Shown here piece after piece: positions 14,159 through 23,152 of a stretch of DNA of 64,000 nt; the stretch's first letter is position 1; each line of letters opens with the position of its first letter. Location of the stretch: positions 62,001 to 126,000 of the forward strand of contig NZ_CALGWU010000025.1 of the NCBI RefSeq assembly GCF_937936315.1, read 5' to 3'. Under the pieces are notes generated by a model. It was not told where the DNA came from. It ran no database searches and worked only from the letters and a program-made list of their open reading frames with translations. A program made the translations under genes and the position numbers. The DNA comes from an uncultured Capnocytophaga sp. Lineage in GTDB: Bacteria; Bacteroidota; Bacteroidia; Flavobacteriales; Flavobacteriaceae.

Positions 14159-16639
14159 ATGATCACAGACAAAGAATTAGAAGCCCTAATGCGTAAAGTT
14201 GATGGAGCTGTAGATAAACAATATAATTTCATCAAAGAGATGAAAGACATTAAAAACTATCTTTGGGAACTGAAAGCTACAATGCAGGAAAATACTATAG
14301 AAGAGAATGTTACTCCTCTAGTTGTAGAGCCTATCATAGCTCCTTCTATTCCTGAGGCAATTGAGGAAGAAAAAGTTACATCTCCTGCAACAGTAGAAAT
14401 TGCGGAAGGCGTAGTGGAAAATCCTATTATTAATCCTCAAATAGTAGAAGAAGTAACAGCCGAAGAAACTGCTGCTATTGCACCTCAACCCGTAGAAGCT
14501 AACCAACCTTACCATAGCAGAAAACCTAATTTTGAAAAACCTGTAGATGATTGGTACAAACCTAAAAAATCTATTAATTGGGAACGCTTCATAGGTGAAA
14601 ACTTATTCAGCAAAATAGGGATAGGCATTATCATTATTGGGGTATTTATAGGAGTAAAATACTCTATAGAACACAACTTGATCAGCCCTGCAATGCGATT
14701 GGTATTGGGCTACTTAGTAGGGGCAGGACTCTTTGTAGCAGGAGCAATGCTCAAAAAGAAATACGAAAGCTTCAGTGCAGTGCTTGTGAGTGGAGCGATG
14801 ACGATTTTCTACTTTGTTACTTTTATAGGCTATTCGGTATTTGAGTTTTTCCCACAGTCACTTACCTTTATACTAATGTTCCTCTTCACTGCCTTTACGG
14901 TAGCCGCCTCACTGAATTACAACAAAGTAGTGATTGCACTGATAGGCTTGGTAGGCAGTTATGCTGTACCATTCTTACTGAGCGATAATTCAGGACGCGT
15001 ATCTATTTTGTTTGCTTATACAGCTATCATCAACATAGGAGTACTCATCATTTCTTTCTACAAACAGTGGCGTTCACTCTATTTATCAGCTTTTGCCTTT
15101 ACTTGGTTAATGTTGCTATCATTGTGGGCTAACAATTACGAGTACGATGATTTTGCACCTTATTTCACTTTCAATTTAGTTACTTTCCTCACTTTTTATA
15201 TAGCTTTTATCTTCCAGAAAATACATCAAGAAAAAGAGTTAAAAGGTTTAGATGTAGTACTATTTCTATTTAATAGTTTGCTTTTCTTTAGTATGGGAGT
15301 GTGGTATATTCACGACTATTCTATAGGTAATAGCACTGCTATAGCGGCATTCACTTTGGGAAATGCCCTATTGCACTTTGGGGTAGCCTATTATTTCCAC
15401 ATTAAAAAATTCCCTTCACAAGCTCTAAAATACTTGATATTAGTATTGGCATTGTCCTATGCTACTTTAGTGATACCTATCCAATTCAAAGGTTCTTGGA
15501 TTACAGTGTTCTGGAGTGCCGAAGCTGCTTTGCTCTTCTGGTTTGGTCGCCGCAAAAACTTGTTGGTATACGAGCGGATTTCGTATGCTGTAATGCTATT
15601 GGCAACTTTCAGTTTAATAATTGATTGGACAAAAGCAGACTACAGTTTATATTATACAAATTTGAATGAGTTTAGTAATATCGTTCCGTTTGGTAATGCG
15701 ATGTTCATCAATGCATTGTTATATAGTGCTGCTTTTGGTTTTATGGCATATACACACCGTTTGACTCAACTTGCTAACAAGGAAATCTATAAGCTCCTTA
15801 CCATCATACTAAATATTTTGTGTGTAGGGTCTCTCTATTTTATATTCTTTAGAGAAATAGATATTTTGTGCGATGTAAGAGCTCTCCAGCAAACACCTAA
15901 TCTTACAGATAATTATGGTGCTTGGGAAGCGTTAGATAATTTTAAAAACGTATGGAAAATAGTTTATAGTTTGCTTTTTTTTGTTGTTTACACCTTATTA
16001 AATATAAAATTGTTCAAATCTAAATTATTGGGTGAAATACAGTTTGGCATCAGCATTTTGCTCGCATTCATTTTTATGACCTTAGGACTATACACTTTCA
16101 GTGAATTGAGAGAAAGTTACCTCGATAATCCTCAGTTATCACTTTGGTTCTTGAATGTGAGATATGTAGGAATTGTAGTTTTTGCTATATTCTGTTATAC
16201 ATCCTATTTATTGAGTCGTTTTCTCAATTTGAAAGAAGAAATGCAAAAAAGTTTAGAATTTGTTCTACACCTTATTATTTTATGGGTTGCCAGCAGCGAG
16301 CTCTTGCACTGGACAGAACTTTACCGTTCGGCTTCTAACTACAAATTAGGACTTACCATCTTATGGGGCTCTTACGCACTTCTTTTGGTTGTTTTAGGTA
16401 TTTTCAAACGTAAGAAACATCTGCGTATTTCAGGTATTGTACTCATCGGGTTCAGTATATTAAAATTATTCTTGTACGATACCACCCATTTAGATGCTTT
16501 GAGAAAAACTATTGTATTTGTAATTCTCGGTTTCTTAGTGCTTGTAGCATCATTTTTTTATAACAAATACACTAACAAGATTGAAGAAACAGATAAATCT
16601 GAAAACGATAACACTACGGACAATAACGCAACAATTTGA
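14159..16639 (+). CDS. DUF2339 polytopic membrane protein
   Basis: The 826-residue protein starts at the ATG at 14159. Residues 1-40 are a short coiled-coil-like helix (ELEALMRKVDGAVDKQYNFI). Residues 50-140 are a Glu/Val/Pro-rich, low-complexity linker. From about residue 150 comes NWERFIGENLFSKIGIGIII, the hallmark opening of DUF2339. The rest is a long series of roughly two dozen hydrophobic helices with few charged loops. The C-terminus is a short charged tail. The family is widespread and its function is unknown. Roles in envelope or cell-surface homeostasis have been suggested only by context. It seems to form its own unit; the PAS genes after it have their own promoter. Confidence 0.85.
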   Translation: MITDKELEALMRKVDGAVDKQYNFIKEMKDIKNYLWELKATMQENTIEENVTPLVVEPIIAPSIPEAIEEEKVTSPATVEIAEGVVENPIINPQIVEEVTAEETAAIAPQPVEANQPYHSRKPNFEKPVDDWYKPKKSINWERFIGENLFSKIGIGIIIIGVFIGVKYSIEHNLISPAMRLVLGYLVGAGLFVAGAMLKKKYESFSAVLVSGAMTIFYFVTFIGYSVFEFFPQSLTFILMFLFTAFTVAASLNYNKVVIALIGLVGSYAVPFLLSDNSGRVSILFAYTAIINIGVLIISFYKQWRSLYLSAFAFTWLMLLSLWANNYEYDDFAPYFTFNLVTFLTFYIAFIFQKIHQEKELKGLDVVLFLFNSLLFFSMGVWYIHDYSIGNSTAIAAFTLGNALLHFGVAYYFHIKKFPSQALKYLILVLALSYATLVIPIQFKGSWITVFWSAEAALLFWFGRRKNLLVYERISYAVMLLATFSLIIDWTKADYSLYYTNLNEFSNIVPFGNAMFINALLYSAAFGFMAYTHRLTQLANKEIYKLLTIILNILCVGSLYFIFFREIDILCDVRALQQTPNLTDNYGAWEALDNFKNVWKIVYSLLFFVVYTLLNIKLFKSKLLGEIQFGISILLAFIFMTLGLYTFSELRESYLDNPQLSLWFLNVRYVGIVVFAIFCYTSYLLSRFLNLKEEMQKSLEFVLHLIILWVASSELLHWTELYRSASNYKLGLTILWGSYALLLVVLGIFKRKKHLRISGIVLIGFSILKLFLYDTTHLDALRKTIVFVILGFLVLVASFFYNKYTNKIEETDKSENDNTTDNNATI

Positions 16640-16731
16640 TATTCAAAAACGTAAAAAAGTAAGTTTTAGACGTTCCGAAATTTTATGAAAAGTTTAAGAG
16701 AAAAAAAATATTCCATATTTAAGAAACTTTG

Positions 16732-16739
16732 TACCTTTG
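16732..16739 (+). promoter_or_regulatory. -7 box of the PAS gene pair
   Basis: TACCTTTG, 30 bp before the first PAS gene. Confidence 0.7.
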
Positions 16740-16769
16740 CGCGATAATAACCGAAAATAAAATCTTGGA

Positions 16770-17453
16770 ATGATTAATGATTACAGAGAAATTGAACTTA
16801 CCGTAGAACGCCCTACTCCAATAGACAGAGAAGTAGTTTGGAACAAATCACAAGTGGTGATTAGTGAAGCTGATGTTTATGGTCGTATTACTAATGTGAA
16901 TGATGTGTTTAGCAATGTTTGTGGCTATTCACCAGAGGAGATGATAGGACAACCTCACAGCATCATTCGCCACCCTGATATGCCTAAACTAATTTTCAAA
17001 TTGCTTTGGGATAACCTTAAAGCTGGTAATAACTTTATTGGGGTTATCAAAAACTTGGCTAAGAGCGGTGAATACTATTGGGTAATTACCGATTTTGAAA
17101 TGCGCCGCGACGCAATGGGTAATATCACTCACTATATCGCTCGCCGTAAGTCAGTACCTAAAGCTGTGATTGAAAACTATGTAGCACCTCTTTACCAAAC
17201 CTTATTGAAACTTGAAAAAGTAGGTGGTATGGAACTCAGCGCTCGTTTCTTCAAAAACTATTTGGCTAAACAAGGTAAAGACTATATTGATTTTATCATT
17301 GATGTAATGAATGAAAACCGTGAAAACGTAGCCTTTGAGGAAATTCCTGTATCATCAGTAGATACTAGCACTGTAGTATCTGATGATATTGTAACAATGA
17401 ACGAAGCTCAGAACGAAAAACGTAAAAGTTTCTTCAGTCTCCTATTTAGTTAG
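16770..17453 (+). CDS. free-standing Aer-type PAS protein, copy 1
   Basis: The 227-residue soluble protein has one PAS domain at about residues 22-135. Its sequence RITNVNDVFSNVCGYSPEEM followed by IGQPHSIIRHPDMPK and GEYYWVITDFEMRRD is of the Aer (aerotaxis receptor) type, which binds FAD and senses redox state. There is no HAMP, signalling, kinase or DNA-binding domain. A conserved helical tail (RFFKNYLAKQGKDYIDFIID) follows, then a variable linker and the end KRKSFFSLLFS. The second copy lies 52 bp downstream. FAD binding is inferred from the family type only. The tail is probably the output or dimerisation surface. Confidence 0.8.
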   Translation: MINDYREIELTVERPTPIDREVVWNKSQVVISEADVYGRITNVNDVFSNVCGYSPEEMIGQPHSIIRHPDMPKLIFKLLWDNLKAGNNFIGVIKNLAKSGEYYWVITDFEMRRDAMGNITHYIARRKSVPKAVIENYVAPLYQTLLKLEKVGGMELSARFFKNYLAKQGKDYIDFIIDVMNENRENVAFEEIPVSSVDTSTVVSDDIVTMNEAQNEKRKSFFSLLFS

Positions 17454-17504
17454 GAGAAAATTATTACTGGAGAACTTATTAAATTAACAATAAAAAGAAA
17501 TAAT

Positions 17505-18191
17505 ATGTCAGATTTTCAAAATCCAGTACCTACTATCGAGCGCCCTACCCCTATAGACCATGAAGTAGATTGGGATAAAAGCAAAGTTCTCATCAGTGAA
17601 ACTGATCCTGCAGGAACTATTACCAATGTAAACGATGTCTTCTGCTCGGTAGCACATTATTCTGCCAGCGAACTCATTGGGCAACCGCATAATGTTATTC
17701 GTCACCCCGATATGCCTAAATTGATTTTCAAACTCCTTTGGGATAACTTGAAAGCAGGTAACAACTTTGTAGGGGTTATCAAGAACTTAGCAAAAACAGG
17801 TGAATACTATTGGGTAGTAACTGATTTTGAAATGCGTCGCGACGAAACAGGTAAGATTACACACTATATTGGTAGACGTAAATCTGTGCCAGAATCGGCT
17901 ATTACCAATTATGTAGCTCCTTTCTATGATTCACTCTTAAAAATGGAGAGAATAGGTGGGGTAGAACTCAGCAGTCGTTTCTTCAAAAACTACTTGGCTA
18001 AACAAGGCAAAGATTATATCGACTTTGTAATCGACATTATGTCGGAAGGACAACAACAAAGCTTTAGTTCAGAAACTGTTTCTGCAGTAGATAATACACC
18101 AGTAGCAGCACCTGTGTCTGACGATATGCTACACGTAGATGATTCGATGAATGAAAAACGTAAAAACTTCTTTGAACGTTTGTTTTCTTAG
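17505..18191 (+). CDS. free-standing Aer-type PAS protein, copy 2
   Basis: This 228-residue protein is a tandem duplicate of the preceding gene. The N-terminal ERPTPIDHEVDWDKS, the PAS core from GQPHNVIRHPDMPK to KNLAKTGEYYWV, and the tail SSRFFKNYLAKQGKDYIDF are nearly identical. The linker after about residue 185 is different, while the end (NEKRKNFFERLFS) is again conserved. It shares a transcript with copy 1 and is followed by a good terminator. As in copy 1, no output domain is present, so both may act on a shared partner encoded elsewhere or form a heterodimer. Confidence 0.8.
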   Translation: MSDFQNPVPTIERPTPIDHEVDWDKSKVLISETDPAGTITNVNDVFCSVAHYSASELIGQPHNVIRHPDMPKLIFKLLWDNLKAGNNFVGVIKNLAKTGEYYWVVTDFEMRRDETGKITHYIGRRKSVPESAITNYVAPFYDSLLKMERIGGVELSSRFFKNYLAKQGKDYIDFVIDIMSEGQQQSFSSETVSAVDNTPVAAPVSDDMLHVDDSMNEKRKNFFERLFS

Positions 18192-18214
18192 TAATAAATT
18201 TTAATTGATTATAT

Positions 18215-18247
18215 AAAGGAATAGAGCATCGCTCTGTTCCTTTTTTT
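18215..18247 (+). terminator. terminator of the PAS gene pair
   Basis: AAAGGAATAGAGC (18215-18227) pairs with GCTCTGTTCCTTT (18231-18243), one mismatch, followed by a run of T. Confidence 0.88.
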
Positions 18248-18273
18248 GCGGTATAACATTTGTTACTTCTATA

Positions 18274-18303
18274 TTGCTAATTGAAAAATATTTTATACTT
18301 TTG
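18274..18303 (+). promoter_or_regulatory. promoter of the acyl-CoA synthetase gene
   Basis: TTG at 18274-18276 and TACTTTTG at 18296-18303 are 19 bp apart. This places the true start at 18331 rather than at the upstream ATG. Confidence 0.65.
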
Positions 18304-18330
18304 CCCCAACTAATTAATTCAATAACGAAA

Positions 18331-20130
18331 ATGAATTTAACAGCCTATCATTTTGTGTCGCTGTTCCGCAATAATGTACAGCAATACCCACAAAAAGATG
18401 CCTTGATGGGAAGAAATAAAGCTTCTCAATGGCAAGGTATTACGTGGGAAACTTTAGGCAATACCACTACCCTTCTTTCTAAAGCCTTACTTTCATTGGG
18501 AGTACAACCCCAAGAAACTGTAGGGATTCTCTCTCAAAACACTCCTCAATGGTCGCTTGCCGACCTCGCTTGCTTGCAAATACGCGCTATTACGGTGCCT
18601 ATATACACTACAAACACAGCCGAACAAGCTCTTTACGTGATGAATCACGCTGAAGTGAAAGTACTATTTGTAGGCGATGAAAAACAATACCAAAAAGTAC
18701 TTCAAGTTGCTAATCAATGTCCATCATTACAAATGATTATAGTATGCGACAACGAAGTTGCTCTTACCGAAAAACAATATTCCATTCATTGGAACGACTT
18801 TTTAGCACTCGGCAGTAGCTCTCAGTACGATGTTGAGTTTGAAAAACGCCTTAAAGAACGCAACTTAGATGATCTTTTTACGATTATCTACACATCGGGT
18901 ACTACTGGTGAACCCAAAGGAGTAATGCTTTCCTACGAGAACTTAGCTTTCCAAATGATAGGACATTCCGAGCGCCTATCAACTGTGGATAACACCGATA
19001 TTTCTTTAGCTTTCTTACCCTTATCACACGTTTTTGAACGCGCTTGGACGTTTTTCTGTCTCTATAAAGCCGTTACTGTATACTATTTAGACGATACTAA
19101 TTTAGTGCGCGAAGCCCTTGCCCAAGTGCGTCCTACTTTGATGTGTGCTGTACCTCGTTTCTACGAAAAGATTTTTGCAACAGTGCACGACAAAGCCGAT
19201 ACTTCTTCTTTTGTAAAGCGCAAACTCTTCCGTTTGGCTATCGCTACGGGCAAACGTGTATTAGCACTGCGCGAACAAGGTAAAAAACCTTCGTTAGTAC
19301 TGCAAAAAGCCTACAATCTTTTTGATAAGTTAGTATACAAAAAACTAAAAGAAGCCCTTGGTGGTCGCATTAAGTTTATGCCTTGTGGAGGTGCGAATCT
19401 CGAACCTAGTATAGGTAGGTTTTTCCAATCAATTGGTATTAATTTAAAATTGGGTTATGGAATGACCGAAACTGTCGCTACCATTTCTTGCTGGGGTGAC
19501 AATCGTATCAACCCTCAATCGGTAGGGGAGGTAATGCCTAACGTACAAGTACGTATAGGTGAAGATAACGAAATATTGGTAAAAGGAGGAATGGTGATGA
19601 AGGGTTACTATAAAAACCCTGAAGAAACAGCCAAAGTATTTACCCCAGATGGCTTTTTGCGTACTGGTGATGCTGGTAAGTTAGACGGTAACAATAGTCT
19701 CTTTATTACTGAGCGCATCAAAGAATTGATGAAAACTTCTAATGGCAAATACATTGCTCCGCAAATGATTGAAGGTAAAGTAGGCAAATATAACCTTATT
19801 GAACAGATAGCTGTAATTGCCGATGGCAAAAAGTTTGTTTCAGCACTTATTGTACCTAATTTCGAGATGTTGTCACAAGCCTTAAAAGACCTCAACATTA
19901 AGTATAAAAACACAGCAGATTTGATTAAACACAGTCAGGTGATAGAATATATAGGCAAGCAATTGCAAAAATTCCAAAAAGACTTACCTGACTACGAACA
20001 AATTAAGAAATTCACACTACTTCCTTCAGCTTTTACGATTGAACGCAACGAAATTACTCCTTCATTAAAGTTGAGAAGAAAGGTGATTTACGCTAATTAC
20101 AGTCGTGAAATAGAGGCGATGTACAAATAA
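18331..20130 (+). CDS. long-chain acyl-CoA synthetase (AMP-forming)
   Basis: The 599-residue protein activates long-chain fatty acids to acyl-CoA via an acyl-adenylate. The P-loop YTSGTTGEPKG is at residues 187-197, LKLGYGMTETVATI is the A5 motif and FLRTGDAGKLDGN is the adenylate-binding Asp region. GKYIAPQMIEGKV near residue 490 carries the hinge to the C-terminal domain. The start follows a promoter at 18274-18303. The length, the middle LPLSHVFERAWTFF and the absence of membrane spans fit the FAA1/FadD15 type. It ends 9 bp from the convergent pseudouridine synthase gene, with no clear terminator between them. Confidence 0.9.
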   Translation: MNLTAYHFVSLFRNNVQQYPQKDALMGRNKASQWQGITWETLGNTTTLLSKALLSLGVQPQETVGILSQNTPQWSLADLACLQIRAITVPIYTTNTAEQALYVMNHAEVKVLFVGDEKQYQKVLQVANQCPSLQMIIVCDNEVALTEKQYSIHWNDFLALGSSSQYDVEFEKRLKERNLDDLFTIIYTSGTTGEPKGVMLSYENLAFQMIGHSERLSTVDNTDISLAFLPLSHVFERAWTFFCLYKAVTVYYLDDTNLVREALAQVRPTLMCAVPRFYEKIFATVHDKADTSSFVKRKLFRLAIATGKRVLALREQGKKPSLVLQKAYNLFDKLVYKKLKEALGGRIKFMPCGGANLEPSIGRFFQSIGINLKLGYGMTETVATISCWGDNRINPQSVGEVMPNVQVRIGEDNEILVKGGMVMKGYYKNPEETAKVFTPDGFLRTGDAGKLDGNNSLFITERIKELMKTSNGKYIAPQMIEGKVGKYNLIEQIAVIADGKKFVSALIVPNFEMLSQALKDLNIKYKNTADLIKHSQVIEYIGKQLQKFQKDLPDYEQIKKFTLLPSAFTIERNEITPSLKLRRKVIYANYSREIEAMYK

Positions 20131-20139
20131 ATTAACTAA

Positions 20140-20820
20140 TTAGCCAATTTGCCAATTAGGAGCTACCTCAATAGAGATAGGTTCCTTTTTAACGGGATGT
20201 AAAAAGCGGAGCCTATGAGCGTGAAGACAGATACCGCCATCGGGATTTGAGCGTTTAGCTCCATATTTCAAATCACCTTTGATATGCAACCCAATGGCAG
20301 CCAATTGTGCTCTTATTTGGTGATGTCGCCCTGTGATAAGGTCGATTTCTAATAAGTAATAACGATCATAAGTTTTTAATAGTTTGTAGTGCAGTACAGC
20401 TTTCTTGCTATGCTGCACTTCTTTTTGATGCGCTACCGATTTATTTTGCTTTTCATTGCGCACTAACCAATGGGTAAGCGTACCTTCTTCAGCTGGAGGG
20501 GCAGCATCTACCAAAGCCCAATAAGTTTTTTGTACTTCTTCCTTATTAGCAAACATCGCATTGAGACGTGCCAGCGCTTTAGAAGTTTTAGCAAATAGCA
20601 CCACCCCCGTAGTAGGGCGGTCTAATCGATGAACTACCCCGAGGAACACCTCCCCAGGTTTGTTGTATTTCTTCTTAAGATAAGCCTTAACAATATCGCT
20701 TAGGGGTATATCACCCGTCTTGTCGCCCTGAACTATGTCGCCCACTCGCTTGTTTACGGCGATAACGTGATTGTCTTCGTAAAGCACGTCTACGTTTTCG
20801 GCGTTTGTGATAAGTTTCAT
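20140..20820 (-). CDS. RluA-family pseudouridine synthase
   Basis: The predicted protein has 226 residues from the ATG at 20820. It isomerises specific uridines in rRNA or tRNA. HRLDRPTTGVVLF has the catalytic Asp67, RHHQIRAQLAAIG is the second signature and LHAHRLRFLHP the third. There is no S4 domain, so it belongs to the short RluA/RluC-like group; the target cannot be named. The last 110 bp of the upstream YoaK gene overlap its start in another frame, so ribosomes finishing YoaK pass over this start codon. It is the last gene of a panB-yoaK-rluA-type unit. Confidence 0.88.
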   Translation of the reverse strand: MKLITNAENVDVLYEDNHVIAVNKRVGDIVQGDKTGDIPLSDIVKAYLKKKYNKPGEVFLGVVHRLDRPTTGVVLFAKTSKALARLNAMFANKEEVQKTYWALVDAAPPAEEGTLTHWLVRNEKQNKSVAHQKEVQHSKKAVLHYKLLKTYDRYYLLEIDLITGRHHQIRAQLAAIGLHIKGDLKYGAKRSNPDGGICLHAHRLRFLHPVKKEPISIEVAPNWQIG

Positions 20821-21550
20821 AATGTCGTTTATTAGTGAAGTAGAGAAAACGTATTCCATCGTAAAAAAGTCCGATGAGAAGTATGATTACTGAAATCAGC
20901 AGTGTATATATAGAAAGCCCGCGTTCAATATAAAAATAACCCGCACTAAATCCGCCTAAAAAGAAAAAGGCAATGATGAAAAGTCGCAAGCGAATAGTGT
21001 TTTTCAGTTGCGCGTGTTGATTCTCATAGTGATTGCGATTTAAATAAAGCCTTTGAGCGAGTTCAATACCCAAATCGGTAAAAAGCCCTGTAAGGTGAGT
21101 GGTGCGCACTACTGAGTTGGAGATTTTGGTTACAAAAGAATTCTGCAACCCCATCGCAAAGAGCAAGATACAAGCCGTTACATCTGTAGGAATTGCTTCA
21201 GGGAAAAAGAAGTGCAACCCCATTACCAATAGCAAGGCAAAACACTCTAATAGTGTAGGTTTTAGATATTTATTTTGGGTACGGTGATAATTAGCATTTT
21301 CAATGAGCAGTCCCGAAGTAAAAGAGCCCAACAAAAAAGCAAAAATATACAGAAAGTAAATCAATCCTTTCCAAAATTCGGCTACCGATACATCATAAAT
21401 AAAATAAGCAAAGTGTCCCGTAACGTTTGTAGTGAGTTTGCCCACAAACAAAAAGCCCGTAACGTTCACCATTCCTGCAACGAATGAGAGCACTACGGCT
21501 ATTTGTAAATTGTGTTTAGCGGTACGCTTTTTACCTTGATGGCGGAACAT
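20711..21550 (-). CDS. YoaK (DUF1275) family membrane protein
   Basis: The 279-residue protein has six or seven predicted membrane helices. It begins with HNLQIAVVLSFVAGMVNVTG and then FLFVGKLTTNVTGHFAYF, the conserved YoaK start, and has RTTHLTGLFTDLGIELAQ in the middle, all typical of the family. The family is of unknown function and may transport small molecules. After the last helix (about residue 235) comes a very basic tail with about 17 Arg/Lys. Its last 37 codons are read out of frame through the start of the pseudouridine synthase gene. The tail may result from loss of an earlier stop. The start overlaps the panB stop by one base. Confidence 0.85.
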   Translation of the reverse strand: MFRHQGKKRTAKHNLQIAVVLSFVAGMVNVTGFLFVGKLTTNVTGHFAYFIYDVSVAEFWKGLIYFLYIFAFLLGSFTSGLLIENANYHRTQNKYLKPTLLECFALLLVMGLHFFFPEAIPTDVTACILLFAMGLQNSFVTKISNSVVRTTHLTGLFTDLGIELAQRLYLNRNHYENQHAQLKNTIRLRLFIIAFFFLGGFSAGYFYIERGLSIYTLLISVIILLIGLFYDGIRFLYFTNKRHYETYHKRRKRRRALRRQSRYRRKQASGRHSSGRQDG

Positions 21551-22368
21551 TAGTACTGTTCTTTTTCATTAGGAAAATCAACGTTCTTCACATCTTCAAT
21601 ATAATGAGACACTGCCTTGGTAATCACCTCTTGCAAGTTAGCGTATTTACGCAAGAAACGAGGCTGAAATTCATTGTTCATTCCAAGCATATCCTGCATT
21701 ACAAGCACTTGCCCATCTACCGCACTACCTGCACCAATCCCAATGATAGGCACGCGCACACTTTTAGCTACTTCTTCTGCTAATTTAGCAGGTATTTTTT
21801 CTAATACAATAGCAAAACAGCCCAATTGTTCGAGCAATTTTGCATCTTCTTTGAGCTTTTGCGCTTCAGCTTCTTCTTTAGCACGCAAAGCAAAAGAACC
21901 AAACTGATGAATTGATTGCGGCGTAAGCCCCAAGTGTCCCATTACAGGAATACCTGCATTCACAATGCGTCTGATACTTTCGGCTTCTTCCTTGCCTCCC
22001 TCCAATTTGATAGCGTGAGCCCCACTTTCCTTCATTATACGAGTAGCCGAACGCAATGCCTTTTTAGGGTCGGATTGATACGTTCCAAAAGGCAAATCTA
22101 CCACTACCAAAGCACGAGTAACCCCTCTTATTACAGATGAAGCGTGATAAATCATCTGATCTAAGGTGATAGGCAAGGTCGTTTCGTGTCCTGCCATTAC
22201 ATTACTGGCTGAGTCACCTACCAAAAGTACATCGATACCAGCGGAATCTAATAATTTTGCAAAAGTATAATCGTAGGCGGTAAGCATCGAAATCTTTTCA
22301 CCATTAGCTTTCATCTCTACTACCGATTTGGTAGTTACGCGTTTGTATTCTTTTCTAACTGCTGACAT
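21550..22368 (-). CDS. panB: 3-methyl-2-oxobutanoate hydroxymethyltransferase
   Basis: The protein has 272 residues from the ATG at 22368. The longer frame is excluded by a -7 box at 22395-22402. PanB adds a hydroxymethyl group from methylene-THF to 2-oxoisovalerate to give ketopantoate for pantothenate and Co[40 protein letters not shown] and [13 protein letters not shown] are metal and substrate motifs, and [14 protein letters not shown] and [13 protein letters not shown] text follow. No panC or panD is adjacent. It leads the panB-yoaK-rluA-type unit, with a one-base TAATG overlap to yoaK. Confidence 0.94.
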   Translation of the reverse strand: MSAVRKEYKRVTTKSVVEMKANGEKISMLTAYDYTFAKLLDSAGIDVLLVGDSASNVMAGHETTLPITLDQMIYHASSVIRGVTRALVVVDLPFGTYQSDPKKALRSATRIMKESGAHAIKLEGGKEEAESIRRIVNAGIPVMGHLGLTPQSIHQFGSFALRAKEEAEAQKLKEDAKLLEQLGCFAIVLEKIPAKLAEEVAKSVRVPIIGIGAGSAVDGQVLVMQDMLGMNNEFQPRFLRKYANLQEVITKAVSHYIEDVKNVDFPNEKEQY

Positions 22369-22394
22369 TTCTTTTTGTAGTTTAAAAATCGCGG

Positions 22395-22402
22395 CAAAGA
22401 TA
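22395..22402 (-). promoter_or_regulatory. panB: -7 box of panB
   Basis: The minus strand reads TATCTTTG, 27 bp before the ATG. A degenerate heptad tract starts 6 bp upstream of it. Confidence 0.7.
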
Positions 22403-22407
22403 TAAAT

Positions 22408-22442
22408 AATTAACAAATTAGCCAATTTGTTGATTAGCAAAT
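22408..22442. repeat. degenerate heptad tract, about 5 units
   Basis: AATTAAC, AAATTAG, CCAATTT, GTTGATT, AGCAAAT in 7-bp register. It is weaker than the other tracts but lies in the same position relative to a -7 box. Confidence 0.4.
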
Positions 22443-22498
22443 TTCAATCCGTCTCTTAACGAAAAAACTTTTCTCTCATTCTTCTAAAAAATAATTGC

Positions 22499-22506
22499 TA
22501 CCTTTG
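22499..22506 (+). promoter_or_regulatory. -7 box upstream of the SNF2 cassette
   Basis: TACCTTTG, 125 bp before the ATG at 22631, giving a rather long leader. Confidence 0.6.
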
Positions 22507-22630
22507 CAGTATTATTCATAGAAACATCCATTCTCCTTCAACAGAAAATATGCTGCAGGAGATATTCATATATTCTATGAAGATAGAAAAATAAAATGTT
22601 AAAAGTCATAAAGTAATTTTATTATGTGAT

Positions 22631-23104
22631 ATGGTAACAATAGAACAAATAAAGAATTACAAAATATGCAATATAATAGAAGTAACTTTAGATGGAATAC
22701 TTTTAGAATTGCATTTAAACCTCAAACATTTAGACAGTAAAAAATCTATTAGTATCTCAGCTTCTGAAGAGGGAGAAATATTGCTTTTTTCAATAGCGAG
22801 TTATTGGAAAGATAAGAACAATATTAAATATGAAGCATATACTATACAAAGAATAGGTAGTAATTCCTCTTTATCAAAATTAATAGGAGATAAAATTACA
22901 AATATTGAGTTTGGCATAGGAAAAACTCTTTATACAGAAGAGCTAGTAATCTATTACATTATGTTACAAACAAATGATAGTAAATGTCTATTCTTTAATA
23001 ATGGTGATGAATGCGCCTATTCATTAGATAAAATTAGTGAAATTTTAGCGGATGATATTTACAATTATAAATGGAAAGACACTCCCCCTTATTCTAAGAT
23101 TTGA
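22631..23104 (+). CDS. hypothetical protein, first gene of the SNF2 cassette
   Basis: The 157-residue protein has no signal peptide, membrane helix or recognised motif. It is acidic, rich in Ile, Lys and Ser, with alternating strands (IIEVTLDGILLELHLNLKHL) and a C-terminal part typical of small alpha-beta proteins (LVIYYIMLQTNDSKCLFF, then NNGDECAYSLDKI). The pattern is like that of many toxin-immunity or SUKH-neighbour proteins, but this is only an impression. The codon use is more AT-rich than in the housekeeping genes. It has its own promoter, and another promoter lies between it and the next gene, so it may be a separate unit. Confidence 0.6.
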   Translation: MVTIEQIKNYKICNIIEVTLDGILLELHLNLKHLDSKKSISISASEEGEILLFSIASYWKDKNNIKYEAYTIQRIGSNSSLSKLIGDKITNIEFGIGKTLYTEELVIYYIMLQTNDSKCLFFNNGDECAYSLDKISEILADDIYNYKWKDTPPYSKI

Positions 23105-23116
23105 AAAAAGAATTAC

Positions 23117-23124
23117 TACTTTTG
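23117..23124 (+). promoter_or_regulatory. -7 box of the main SNF2 operon
   Basis: TACTTTTG, 29 bp before the ATG at 23153. Confidence 0.65.
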
Positions 23125-23152
23125 CATCACGAACATTATATTTTATAGCGCT

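Noticed and set aside
18274..18330. upstream start for the acyl-CoA synthetase
   Set aside because: The extra residues overlap the promoter boxes and have no family match; the ATG at 18331 fits.
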